This document shows, piece by piece, positions 1 through 11,666 of a stretch of 64,000 bases of DNA. The position numbers and the translations under genes were made by a program. The DNA is from Branchiostoma floridae (lineage: Eukaryota; Chordata; Leptocardii; Amphioxiformes; Branchiostomatidae), in NCBI RefSeq assembly GCF_000003815.2, contig NC_049995.1:15719163-15783162 (forward strand), read 5' to 3'. Numbering within the stretch: position 1 is the first letter of the stretch; each line of letters opens with the position of its first letter. The notes beneath the pieces were generated by a model, which saw nothing but the letters and a program-made list of their open reading frames with translations, made no database searches and had not been told where the DNA came from.

Positions 1-60
1 AGCTGTTGCATTTTAGGCTATTCAGAAGGCTTATTTTATCAGTTTTAGGGCCATGTCAAG
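1..60. repeat. end fragment of a dispersed repeat shared with 62.3-63.3 kb
   Basis: The first bases (gcattttaggctattcag and following) recur at about 62335-62360 and 63215-63265, where they are the tail of a longer repeat. The window therefore starts inside a copy of that family. The copy here reads through the position occupied by a MITE at 62368. Confidence 0.7.
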
Positions 61-99
61 ATATCAAAACAAACATAGTATAAACTATTCTTTCAAAAA

Positions 100-200
100 A
101 AATTAACATGGCCCTCCCCCTATCTTAAAAAAAATCAACATGGCCCTCCCCCCACCTAAAAAAAAATTAACATGGCCCTCCCCCCCTAACGCACCAGCCC
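100..200. repeat. short minisatellite, about 34 bp x 3
   Basis: Three tandem units of an A-run followed by a(t/c)caacatggccctcccc-type sequence. There is no coding signal. Confidence 0.75.
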
Positions 201-609
201 TCCCCCCGATAAATATCGTACAGTCCCTAACATGTTAATGTGCAAATCCTAAAGAATGTTGGAAACTCACAATCTAACGTTTTAAAATGGAATTGGCTCG
301 CAGTTGTCGCAAAATCGAAGTCAACCAATAACCAAAGAGAAAAACAACATTGTGGCCTAGTTCTGTGTAACATTGACCCACTTATGGTAATATCTATATC
401 CTCGAAAGTGGAACACCTAACCTTGGAAACGAATCTCTTCTGTCATGTGCCAAAATTAGAAAAGCCTAGCTAAGCGCTATTCAATGTTGACGCTGGGTAT
501 CATCATACTTTCAGTATCAGCCACAAATCTTACAATACATCTTTTCTTGCACATGACAGTGTGCAAGAACATAATTGTATAAATAGGAGGCGAGTAGAAA
601 TAGACAGAA

Positions 610-708
610 ACAATATCCTGTTCCCTGGTATTCGAACCCGCACGGAGTCCAGGCCGCCAGATCACAAAGCCAGCAACGCAAACCACTATGCCAAAAGGCT
701 AAGAGCCC
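610..708 (-). repeat. tRNA-derived SINE-like fragment
   Basis: On the minus strand there is a B-box-like GGGTTCGAATACC preceded by a tRNA-like body (GCATAGTGGTTTGCGTTGC). Similar tRNA-like pieces occur at 30688, 33650, 39085 and 49263. It is more likely a SINE head than a functional tRNA, because no clear acceptor stem closes. Confidence 0.5.
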
Positions 709-2771
709 ATTCGGTTCCTTGTTGTCTTGAAGTCAAATTCCCTTCCCTTAAGATAGAACCTTAACCAAGATGATGAAGGGTTGGGAATTTTGTCACTGAC
801 GTCGAATGTCATGTATTGTTTCTTTTTAAATATTTCATAACTTAATACCTTGCTGTAGCATCTTGTTATGAATTTATGACAAGCAAGCATTTGTATATTA
901 TGAATTATTTGTGTACCCCATAGCTGTATAGCCATTGTTATGGTTTCTAAATGGCAAACATACAACCTTCCACCCTACTACTATACTTGTATATTCAACA
1001 AAACCGCAAATAGTCGGAACCTGTAAACTGGCCCCATCCTAGGCGAGAAGCTTATTGGCAGGGCCCCCTAGGCCTCTGTTTTCAAGGCCAGGCGAGTTTG
1101 ATGAATGCTGCCGAAGGATGTAAACAAACCGAGCATGTGACCAACCACTGACCTAGGGGGACTGGTGGAAGAAACCAACTGAAAAGGGGTGTTGCGGTGA
1201 ACAAATTCGTTTTAGATTTTACCCTTAATACCAAACAAATTTTAGGAAACACCTGTAACTGTATAGTTTAAGCATTTCAATTTTATGTTTTAGCATCAGT
1301 TTTGATCAGTATTAGTACTAAATTCGTGCACAAACGTTTTTATCAAGCTAGAGTTTCCCTAAAAGATGTTGAATGTTCCATATTCCATGTTGTTTTTGTC
1401 GACCTATATCTGGTTTCTTGGGGATGGTCTTTGGTATAATCGCATTTGTAGGCAGTAACACAGTTTGCACCAATTTGGTACCTTGCACTAGCACTATTTT
1501 GATTGAAATGATTAAGTGCTATTATCTACATATCACATGACAATATTTGGCAAAGCCAATCAATTTATCAATATAAGATCAATGAAATAATCAATTAATT
1601 GATTGAATGACTGAAACCTAGAAATTGAATTTCAACAGCAACCAAGATAGTCCATACTTAGATATTCTGACACACGCATGTTTCTTGTAAATTATAATTG
1701 CCCCCAAATTGATTTTTGATAGATGATACTTTCCAGGAAGGGCGTTGAATAAATTTCGAATGTATGCTGGCAAGGTCGTTGTCAGCTAAGGGTCGTCCCG
1801 CGCTATTTTTGTCCCGAGCGCATAGCAACAGCGGATCATTCTGACAGGTTGTTCCAAACAGGTTACCTCACTAGGCCCCGGGACATGAATATAACACTAT
1901 TTTAGAACCTACCATTGCTGACAGCGGGGGTGAATCTCAAAAATATTATTCTGAACTTATCCACGGCTTTTTTTGCATTTAAGAGAAATATTAGCATTCA
2001 GTTTGTAACATTCATTTTTCCGAGATGAACATGTCAACTAACATACGTACAGAATAAAATTAATGTGTGCTGACACCCCCTTATTGGAATGGAACAGTCC
2101 AAGTTAACCTAGCCTTGACTTGACCCAAAAACCCGGACTGCAGACGCAGCAAGCGTTCTGATTGGTCCAATCAAGGATATGTAAACAGCGATGGCTTTTT
2201 ATGGAATGCGATAAGATAACGTTGCATTCACTCGGTGACATGATACGTGGAGTTGACCTAGATTCAGTTTTGGTGGTCTTTTTTAGGTAAAATCGGTAGA
2301 TTTTTTACCCGACATTCTTTTTACTGAAGGTACATACCATTCTAGCTATTCAGATGTAACCTTGAATGGGGCAAACGTTTTTTACGAACCATAGCAAAGT
2401 AATAAAGTGCAAAGACATGTCAATATTGACCAAAGGTACATGTACACTGTAGGCCCCGCCCTATACCAACCCACTACGGACAATGATAAGCTTGTTTGGT
2501 CCGAGGCTTTCGAGCACACAGCCGAAGGTCAACTTACTATGGGGAGGAGAATGTCACGTAGCTTAGAGAACAAAACATTTGCTGTAATAGGAAGGACACT
2601 GTCTGTAGTGTCTAATCAAAGGATTTGGAAATGGTCACAAGAGACACCAGCGATGTACCAGTACAGAAAATTCAGGTACAGGTCCGGTTCAGGTCCAGAG
2701 GAATCCTCCTCTTGAAAATTTGTAAATCGTTAACCTCCAGAAACACTTTTTCCTGTGTTTTGAGGGTCAAA
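709..2771. other. no gene recognised
   Basis: AT-rich non-coding DNA. The short open frames here resemble no family I know and lack splice context. It may be intergenic, or a large intron of the ZNF-like gene whose upstream exons are not visible. Confidence 0.5.
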
Positions 2772-2956
2772 TACAGTAAAAACTAGAAGCCAGTTAATTG
2801 CACATCGGATTAACGCACACTTCGGTTAAATGCACGGAATTCCAAAATCCCAAGTCGGTGCGGTCCAGCTAGATAACTTCGCATTATTGCACAAGCCGGA
2901 TAATTGCACGAAATTTACTGGCAAATAGGCCCTGCAATTAAGCGGCTTCAACTGTA
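2772..2956. mobile_element. pogo/Tigger-like MITE, copy 1
   Basis: A 185-bp non-autonomous element starting TACAGTA..AGAAGCCAGTTAATTGCA and ending CAATTAAGCGGCTTCAACTGTA. The ends are inverted copies flanked by TA, as in Tc1/mariner-pogo elements. Related copies lie at 9293-9470, 62368-62545 and, internally deleted, 53203-53273. Assignment to pogo/Tigger rests on the CAGTNGAA-type terminus and is an inference. Confidence 0.75.
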
Positions 2957-3900
2957 TAGGGAAATATAGCCAACTTCGTTTTACCTTTGTTAAAACAAGA
3001 AATCTTTTTAAAAAAGCTGTGCCTTGCCGCGTATTTTATGTTATTTTGGTAAGTTAGACCAAGGTGGTTAGACTAGATTCTACGCTTAAAAATCCCGAGT
3101 TCCACATGTCGCCCCCCTCCCCTTCATTATCATAATTTATGTCAGATGAATTATTGGCACATTAAACAGGTTTTGTAAAACTTTTTGACCCACAATGAAT
3201 ATGCATTATTTTTTATTACAAACTAAGTTCCTTCTGATGCAATTTGTGATATATATTTATATAAACATGGTGAGTTAAAGCGTAGATTTATTACGCTGGA
3301 CCACATACAGTAACATGCGTCTAGAAGAGCGTTTTAATACTCGCCTGCAATGTACCATTGTCTAACTAAGCCATGAAACTCGGCAAGGAAAGAAGGGCCT
3401 TTGGAAGGGGCTTTGGAAGGGCTGGGTTAAAAGGTCCGTCCGTCCGTCCGTGGAAGAAAGCTGGCGTAAAGCCTTGCCTGGCGGCAAGGCAAAAACTACA
3501 CAGCATAGCATAGGGGCCCAAATCACAGCATAGCGGATCCAGATCACAGCATAGAAATCCAAATCATACTGGTTCAACGTAGAATGTTGTTGGGAAGCTC
3601 TGTAGGACCAGTGTGTCTAGTCACGTATGACATGTCTGCGACATGACAAGTCACCATGATTTACGACGATAATTGGCCTCTCGTGTCATTTTTTCCACCG
3701 ATGTAAACAAGGGGATTGTGTTCACAAAACTTGGCCGCATGCATGTGCTAGATTTCTATTGGATACCTATTAAGTAAGTTCTTTGGTCTCGTGTATGGGG
3801 GACCTTTGGGTGTTAAAATGTTTTGCACGTGACATAATTCAACACAATCAAGAATTGTATAGGTGACCCAGTGTACTTGGCTGTAAACCTGTTGCATAGC
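2957..3900. other. no gene recognised
   Basis: Non-coding. It includes a small direct repeat of the words ccaaatcacagcatag around 3490-3570, also seen at 22825-22910. Confidence 0.5.
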
Positions 3901-4112
3901 TACTGTAAATGCAGAAACTTTCGCGGTGGATTTATGTTCGCGGTTTTCGCTGTGGCTGCTTCACCGCGAATTTAAAACCACCGCGAACATTTATCCATAA
4001 CAGTAAGAGACTACAGTGCATGGTGCTACCGTGAAATTAAAACCACCGCGAAAAGTCTATTTTCCCGCTACCGCGAAATTAAATCTCCGCGAACTTAAAT
4101 GCATTTACAGTA
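3901..4112. mobile_element. TACTGTAAATGCA-ended MITE, copy 1
   Basis: Begins TACTGTAAATGCAG and ends TGCATTTACAGTA, giving a 13-bp inverted terminal repeat ending in TA. The interior repeats the words ttcgcgg and ccgcgaa. Copies are at 19126-19336 (decayed), 21723-21921 and 48287-48499 (inverted, nested in another MITE). Confidence 0.85.
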
Positions 4113-5333
4113 TGTTGCACTATTGCAGTAGGGTTGAAAAGACAGTCAAAACTGCCTATAGAAGAAGACCACTCAGGGCATTGATAAAACCAGGTCTATG
4201 TGACAGGTGGTCACTATATATAGACAGGATTCCTATAACGCTTGTGTCTATCAGAAAACCATATAAGGAGAGGCTACCCAAAAGTGGTCATTTTTGGCTA
4301 GGAGATCCTTGAACTGTTATATGGAGATGGTCACTTGTTAGTTGACAAGATTGACTCACTACACCATGTACTAGTAGCACTAGTAGTATGTTATAGCCAT
4401 GGCATAGATGAACTTAGCTACATGTATAGTTGGTTTCATGACTTTGTGGTTGGCAGTGGTCTATCACACAGCGACATCAAACGATTTCTAAGATAAACAA
4501 CCCATTGTTCTTCTGTCTGTGCTCTGGAGGACTCTGTGGTATATGGCGATAACAGGCCCCATGTGACACATTTACACCAACTACAAAGTACTTTCTTGGA
4601 TCGTGTCCAAGATTTCTTAAGGCCTCCCCTTTTCTTACTCCTAGGAGCAAACATATCTAGCAGTACACAATGTTTACTTATAGTATACATGTAAGCTTTG
4701 GGGACCGCATTTCTTCAAATTTGCAACAAGGACACCTAGCTGTAGTGTTGATTAGTACAACCGGTTAGTATTTCTCTTAAAAAGGTGACAGACAGTCACT
4801 GAGACGTTGATTAGGTGTAACCAGATAGCAAAGTTCTTTGTGTATAGGCTTCAGATTGCAGCAGCGCCACCTGTGCTGCAATACATATTTAGATCTACAT
4901 GTATTTAGTATTGCTCTTAGGAAAGTAACAGATGCCACTGAGATTTCAGCGAACTTTTTGTTTGTCAGTGATTTGCCTATTCAAGGATAAGAAATACAAT
5001 TTTGAGAAATTGAAATAGGGAATTGCTGTCGTTGACAATTAACATTTCTTTTATAGACTTATATCATTGACATTTACCAAAACCATTAGGGCCTACCAGA
5101 GAAATCGTAGAGACAGTTAGTAAAAGTAGGTCAATGACATACATTTGTACATGTACAGTATATGGTACTACTCAAAGTATACCGGCTATATAGATACAGA
5201 TACAGAAGCTGGTGTGTTTTAAAAGTCAAGAGAACTTCTTAAAAACAATCCAAAGAAATGGAAAACTCAAGAAGGTATAACTCTCTTTGAACTGAAATTC
5301 TTCCAAATTCATTAATGTTATTCTTGTATTAGT
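4113..5333. other. no gene recognised
   Basis: Non-coding, AT-rich. The small open frames have no recognisable domain. Confidence 0.5.
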
Positions 5334-5504
5334 TAATCTCCAAGCAGATCCTACAATGGCATAAGTGTGCCAAACTGGCCAAGGAGTGTACTCAGCCGAG
5401 AGGTGTCCATTTGCCTTGTAGCGAAACACACTCTTAAGCCAGCTTCACTCCTCTGCCAGCTTTTGATACTATCTTATGTTACCTTGGGATCTGCTTGGAG
5501 ATTA
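5334..5504. mobile_element. foldback MITE with TAATCTCCAAGCAGATCC ends
   Basis: An 18-bp perfect terminal inverted repeat (TAATCTCCAAGCAGATCC and its complement) bounds a 171-bp element. Related copies lie at about 35549-35745, right beside the stop codon of the kinase gene, and at 48257-48600, where another MITE has inserted. Confidence 0.8.
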
Positions 5505-8500
5505 GTATCAGTGACATTTACCAAGACCCTTGGGACTTGCCCAAGTTAAAAGACATTCATTGAAACTTGGAAAGTAGGTCAATTGTGTATATTGCGGTTC
5601 ACTTTGCATGGAGATATTTCCAATAATGACTTTATATCTGACATTTTCCCTAAGTGTTATAGCGAGGGGGTTAAATGAGAAGTGATGATTGAAAAGGCGT
5701 TTTTGCAATATCCACTTCCATTTACAAGATGATGACAAAAAATCTGATTTTTTTTATGGAACAGTCCACTTTTTCGTGGGGGTAAATTTTGGCAATAGAA
5801 TTTGGATACGATCATAAAATATTTACATCTTTTTGTGCAGCAAAATTTATTAGAATAAAAGACAATCTTGTGAGAAAGAAATGTTAGAACAAACAGAAAT
5901 TTTATGCCCTAATACCAGTTCAGAATTCCTTTCAAAAATTGACTGATGTAGCATGGTTGCATAGACCCCAAAAGTAAATTCAATTTTGGTTTTCATGTTT
6001 GGCAAATTTTTCTATCATCTCTATGTAATACATTGCTAATGCATAGGTGTTACGCAGTACCTACTTACTGGTGGGAAGCCTGCTATAAATGGAAATATTC
6101 CAGCCCTAAGTGATGATTTTTTTCCCCATTTTCTGGAAAGGAGGCCTCCGGTGTATTTCTGGGATAAAATGATTTACGCGGAACCCTGACCCAGTTCTCA
6201 ATGACAATTAGAGGTCAAAAAGGTAAACGGTCGGTCCTCAAAGTGAGGCAATATTTATCGCTTTTTTGATGGTTAGGAGAGGCAATACGTCCTTGCCGCT
6301 AGTTGCTTTTAAGTCCATCAAAACACTCACAGTCACTCTTTCTCTTTCGATAAGTGTTTTGGCGATGGGTTCTTTAATTTACGTGCTACTTGTTTCAGTT
6401 GTTTGGGAAAATCCCTTTAAAAACTAATACTCTGACTCTCTGAGTGATGTAGGCTGAAACGTCTGACCGTTTCCAAAATCATGTCCAGTTGCTTAAGTAA
6501 CTGCTATTTGGCATATCTTATTACCTGGATTTCTAACCTTCATCTACATTTGTATGTGTCTGACCATTTCCAAAATCATATTCAGTTGCTTGAGTATCTC
6601 AGTACCAGCTTCGCAGGCACACAGTGCGGCAGCAGCTGGTTATATTACACTGAACGACCCGTCACATCAAACTTTTGCATATCTATCTGCAAGCGTTCTT
6701 TAAACAATCCAGAGAAGATGCCCCTACTGTGCTTGGTGATAACAAATTCCACTCTACAATTATAGTTCTGGGAAAACAGGAATTTTTGAACACATCAATC
6801 CTAGGTTGGTAAACTGCTATTTTGTGTATCTTATACCTAGATGTCTAATGGTTATTGAATATTGGGTGGGCCGACTACTCACTCTTTGCAGCCAGGGGCT
6901 GAATTGCGAGGAGCTTACAATAGGCGGGGCTAAATCGCAAAGGTCTGGAGCGAGCTGCCATTCGGCGCCACTCGGGTGACCTCAATATGACAGTAATTGC
7001 CCCAGGTGCGGCCAAGGTACTGTACTTAGGTTTTTTTTTAACCACTCACACCGCACCATCGCACATGTGGCAGGTTCCTTAACGTGCCCGGGGTGTGGCT
7101 CTCCTCATACACGGGACCTCCATTATTTAACGTCCTATCCGAGGGACGAAAATCTTCGTCCACAAACCAGCATTTCCTTGCCAATGGGAAAATAACCATC
7201 GCAATCACTCTGTCAGCATCTCTCTTGTGGGTGATTCAGGCTCGCATAAAATCTCGCGCTGGTCAAATAAACTACTCTAGGGTCCAAGTGATGCAACCTA
7301 AGTGATAAGCCAAACCAAACCAAACCTGAAACGTCTGATTTCCAAAGTCATGTCCAGTTGTGTGAGCAGTGACTGTGTACAAAATACTTTTCTGGGCCAG
7401 GTTGCACAGTGTGCAACTTGGGGAAAAAACTAGGTTGCACAACTGAATTTCAAGTTGCACCACCTACAATGCACTAATTTCTGAAAAAAAGGTACAATAC
7501 ATAACCTTTTACTATGATGTTACTTATGAGCATGTTTGTTTCAAACTAAAAAACAAGTAAATTAACAACAAAATCCAGTTCTGAGGCTCAAAATCTAAGT
7601 ATGCAACCTGAGTTTAGAAGTAAGTTGCACCAAGCAAAAAGTGGTTGCAATGTGCAAGTGTGCAAGTGGGTATTTTGCACGCTGTTGAGTAACTGTTATT
7701 TTGCGTATCTTATTACCTGGATTTCTAACCTTCGTCTGCATGTACAGTTGTATGTGTCTGACCAAGGAGCTTTTATCACTGTTTCAAATATGAAATATCA
7801 TACCCAGTTGCTTGAGTAACCACTGCTATTTGGCGGATCTTATAACCTTGATGTCTAATCTTCGTCCACAAACTAGCATTTCCTTGCCAATGGGAAAATA
7901 ACCATCGCAATCACTCTGTCAGCATCTCTCTTGTGGGTGATTTAGTCTCTCATAAAATCTCGCGCTGGTCAATATATCAGGCTGGGAACAGCCTCGTAAA
8001 CATGTTTACAAAATCGGCATGCGAATTTGAATGAGGCTTCAAACATATCAGCCAATCGTTTTGTCGTCAGAAGCGTTGTAAAACACTATGGGAAGAGAAT
8101 TTCTTTGTTGTACTATTGAGTTGGTGCATGTTAATGCACACACCTAACCTCAGAATCGAGGTGTGCAGAAACAATTTTGGGTGTTAGAAAATGTAGAAAA
8201 TGCAAATTAAAAGTAGAATGTCTTTCCTTATTGAAATATTTTTGGGCCCAGGTGAGTTGTCAGTTCAAATGAGCCGCTACGTAATTTTCCATCGTTACGA
8301 GTCACCTTGTGGGTCATAAACCCCTCTAACAACATCAAACGACAAGTCGTAGACTAGTAGGGCTCAAAAGACTGGGTGCATATTCAAATGGAAGGCTGCT
8401 CAGCACCAAGGATTACACCCATTCAATATATATTGCAAGAGAAGATAATTTGTTGGTTCTTGGATTTTTATAAACTTAAGATATGCTTAACTGGAAAAAT

Positions 8501-9292
8501 GTAATGAAAACAAAGTTTTAGGACTAGGTTTATGCCTGGAGTGAATACAGTCATACTCAAGTTTTCCTCTCTGTCCTCTGCTTTTATGATGTCCACCTAA
8601 CGTTAGGTCCCCTTTATCTGTCGGGTTAAGATTATAGGTATTGCCTTTGATGCGTCAAGTCCTGCAAATGAATTTCAAGCCCTGCCTTTATGTTAACATC
8701 AAACGGCGCGACAGTGACTCAGAAATCACCGTCTGCTGCGATATCCTCCCCCCACAACTCCGCGTCCGCGGCGTAAACAAGTCATATCACCCACCGGGGA
8801 CGGCTTTATATGGTCGTTATTGTAGATAATTACGCCAGCGACTCTTTGAAATAACAAATGGCAAAACGGTGGGACACTTGCACCCGTCATTACTTTGGGG
8901 ATACGAGATGAATCTATTACGATGTGACCGTGGAAAAGGACAAAAGTTCAGGAGGTAAATGTTACTGCAAAATGCCGCAATTGACCTTAGTTTGTGACAG
9001 ATTAGTTTTCTGGCAGTGCATGAAGTGCATTATATTGATAGACCAAAGCAAACTGCTTTTTACCATTCAAGCTTGTGTATTATTTTTTAAATTTTTTAAA
9101 GGAAGTCATGTGGATTAAATTGAAATGCTAATTTATTATCTGATATTTTCATCAGTTGTAGGTCATTTATTGAAGTTCAGATTCATTTTGGAAGGGTGGG
9201 TTGAAATTTGCGTGAAATGTCCGTCCAAACAAGGAAATTTCTGTCCCTGGACGGAAGGACGGGTCCTGTAGACAGCCCTGGTAATATGCTAG
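5505..9292. other. dispersed repeat pieces, no gene recognised
   Basis: Contains repeated blocks of a dispersed family with the words ctgaccgtttccaaaatcat and ccagttgcttgagtaac (about 6445-6600, 7320-7370 and 7680-7870). The same family is at 17160-17275, 25165-25220, 28735-28800, 41620-41720, 42835-42965 and 53095-53200. Two copies of a second block (ctctgtcagcatctctcttg) lie at 7200-7260 and 7910-7980. No coding exon is supported. Confidence 0.6.
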
Positions 9293-9470
9293 TACAGTAG
9301 AAGCCACTTAATTGCACACCAGATTAACGCACACTTCTTTTAACTGCACGGAAACCCGAAATCCCAAAATAGTGCGGTCCAGCTAGATGACTTCGCATTA
9401 TTGCACCAGTTGGATAATTGCACGAAATTCACTGGCAAATAGGCCGCGCAATTAAGCGGCTTCTACTGTA
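9293..9470. mobile_element. pogo/Tigger-like MITE, copy 2
   Basis: TACAGTAGAAGCCACTTAAT at the left and GCGGCTTCTACTGTA at the right. It is a full-length 178-bp copy of the family at 2772 and 62368. Confidence 0.85.
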
Positions 9471-10108
9471 CACCTTTATCCATGTGAAACCTATTTGGTT
9501 TGAAAAACAGGCTATCTATGGATATCTAGTCAATGGTGGTTTCAAAGTGCAAAGTTTTTATTAGAAGTAAAGAATAACTTGGAAATATAAGTTTAAAAAC
9601 ACAGATAAGGGTGAACCAGCATTACACCATGGAACATATGACCAGGGAATGAACTTTAGAAAAACAACATTGATTGGAACTCTTTAGGGAGTGATGATGT
9701 GAAATGACTCACATCATCCTCAATAAGCTCTTCACTAAATCAATATATTTGTGTCTACGGCACCCTGTCGTGTTGTTTGATTATAAATAATGTGTTTTCT
9801 TGTAATGTCAGTTATCATAATCAAATATGTTTATGGTGATGGTATTACGTTTGTCATAACTTTTCCATAACAACGTTTATTCATTTCTCTATTCATTTAT
9901 TCAGCGGTCAATATTTTTGTTACCTTTTAGAGGTTCACCTGGGTTTGTGTTTTGTAAATCTGAGCCGGAGCCAAACAATGAATATAATGAGATATAAAAC
10001 AATTGCTTATCCTAACCGTTAGTGTTATTAAGCACTTTAGATCTTAAGCACGAAATATGCTGTGGGAAAGAAATCTCTAGGTCTTGTTAATGTATGCTGA
10101 TAGAACAC

Positions 10109-10437
10109 CAGGGCTCGAAATTCATTTGGGGGATTAGGTGCACTGGTGCACCCAGCTTAAAAATTGGGTGCACCAAAAAATTTTTGGGTGCACCACTTAA
10201 ATTTAACCCAATAATAAAACTTAGTTACAAGCTATCAAATTCTTAAACAAGTACCACGACAGACATTGTCTTTCTAACAGTTAGATGTCAAGAATATGAT
10301 GTTTACAAGTATACTTTGATATCCTTTCATACATAAACCTAAGAAAATATTTGGGTGCACCCACAGAAAAAAAATGGGTGCACAGCTCCAATTTTGGGTG
10401 CACCTTGGTGCACATGCACCCAGTATTTCGAGCCCTG
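10109..10437. mobile_element. AGGGCTCGAAAT-ended foldback element
   Basis: Starts cagggctcgaaat and ends atttcgagccctg, a terminal inverted repeat of about 12 bp. The interior is built from repeats of gggtgcacc. A second, inverted copy is at 52074-52390, and a fragment is at about 53850-53925. Confidence 0.8.
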
Positions 10438-10439
10438 AA

Positions 10440-11666
10440 CACTGATCCATCAGTTGCTGGTTGTAATGTCTCTTTCGTGTTTTTGTTTTTCTTCAAGCTT
10501 GATGAAATTGTCAAATACTGGATACTACTACTTGGTGACATCCATTTTAAGTGTACTTTCAAGCAACGGGAAACTTCTTTATGATATATCTGAGGGAGTA
10601 AAACGTTAACATCAATCCTAGGCAATTGATTGTGATGTTTCTCCCTTGCTTTTGTGTTAATGGACACTTTCAAGTGATGGAAAATCTTGTTTTTGACTGA
10701 TTGTAATGTTTCTGTGTTTTTTGTGTTCCCAGAGCTGCATTTTCTCTTTTGGGAATACCTTTTTTTACGTATCTGACTGAGAAATCAACAATTAATCCTT
10801 TGGCCATTTATTGTAATATTTCTTCCGTGGTTTTGTGTTCCTCCGAGCTAGGTGAAGGCCGTTGTTAAGTGCATTTTCTCTTTTGTCTTCGGGAATAGTA
10901 CCTTCTTTTACATATCTGACACTGAGGAAGCAACAATCCATTTGTGATTGATACATGATTGTTTCTCTCCTGTTTTTTTCATTCCTTGGAGCTACATTTG
11001 TAGGTGAAGGCTGCTTTTAAGTGCACTCTCTCTTAAGCAATAGCTAATATTTTTTACATATCAGCGGGAACAACGATCTCTTCAAGCAGTCGATCAATTG
11101 TTACAATGTTTCTCTGGTGTTTTGATGTTGCTCAAAGCTCAGTTAGAACCCTACTTAAGTGCACTTCTCGTGTCTTGAGGAATATCTTCTCGTGTCTTGA
11201 GGGGGCATCTTCTCTGGGTAGTTTTAAAGAACGCTTGCAGATAGATGTGCAAAAGTTAGGGGTAACGAGTCATTCGGTGTAATATAACCAGCTGCTGCCG
11301 CGCCGCGTGCATGCAAATCTGGTGTGTTATGCCAAACGGCGGTTATACCGGCTATATAGATACAGATACAGATCTTCTTTGTATCTAAGGGAATACCGGT
11401 ACCAATCTTTTGGCCTTTGATTGAAATGTTTCCCTTGCATTGTGTTTTTGTGCTCATCAAAGCTCAGTTAAGATTAAAAATCAAAATATGTCTTTTGTTA
11501 CCATATTTTTACTAACTGTAATGTTCCTTCTGTGTTTTTTATCCTCAGAGCTCGGTGAAGACTCTGTTCAAGTGCACATGACCGCTCCCTCTTATAGGAA
11601 TAGCTTTTTTATTACCCTTTGTCGGCTGATTGTAATGTTTGCTTTGTTTGTTTTTTTTATCCTCAG
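10440..11666 (+). repeat. ladder of decayed copies of the ZNF-like exon acceptor edge
   Basis: About eight imperfect tandem copies, roughly 90-300 bp apart, of a unit reading 'gattgtaatgttt ... pyrimidine tract ... cagagctcggtgaag ... aagtgcac ... ggaatag'. The unit spans the acceptor and first 30-40 bases of the real exon at 11667. The nearest copy (11505-11600) is closely similar and still carries an AG acceptor and the exon start. Farther copies (11405, 11085, 10945, 10800, 10695, 10615, 10450) are progressively degraded. Confidence 0.75.

Noticed and set aside
2407-2715. 102-residue open frame as a possible upstream exon of the ZNF-like gene
   Set aside because: It resembles no conserved block of that family, and its end overlaps a dispersed caggtccgg-type repeat also seen at 24500 and 54900.
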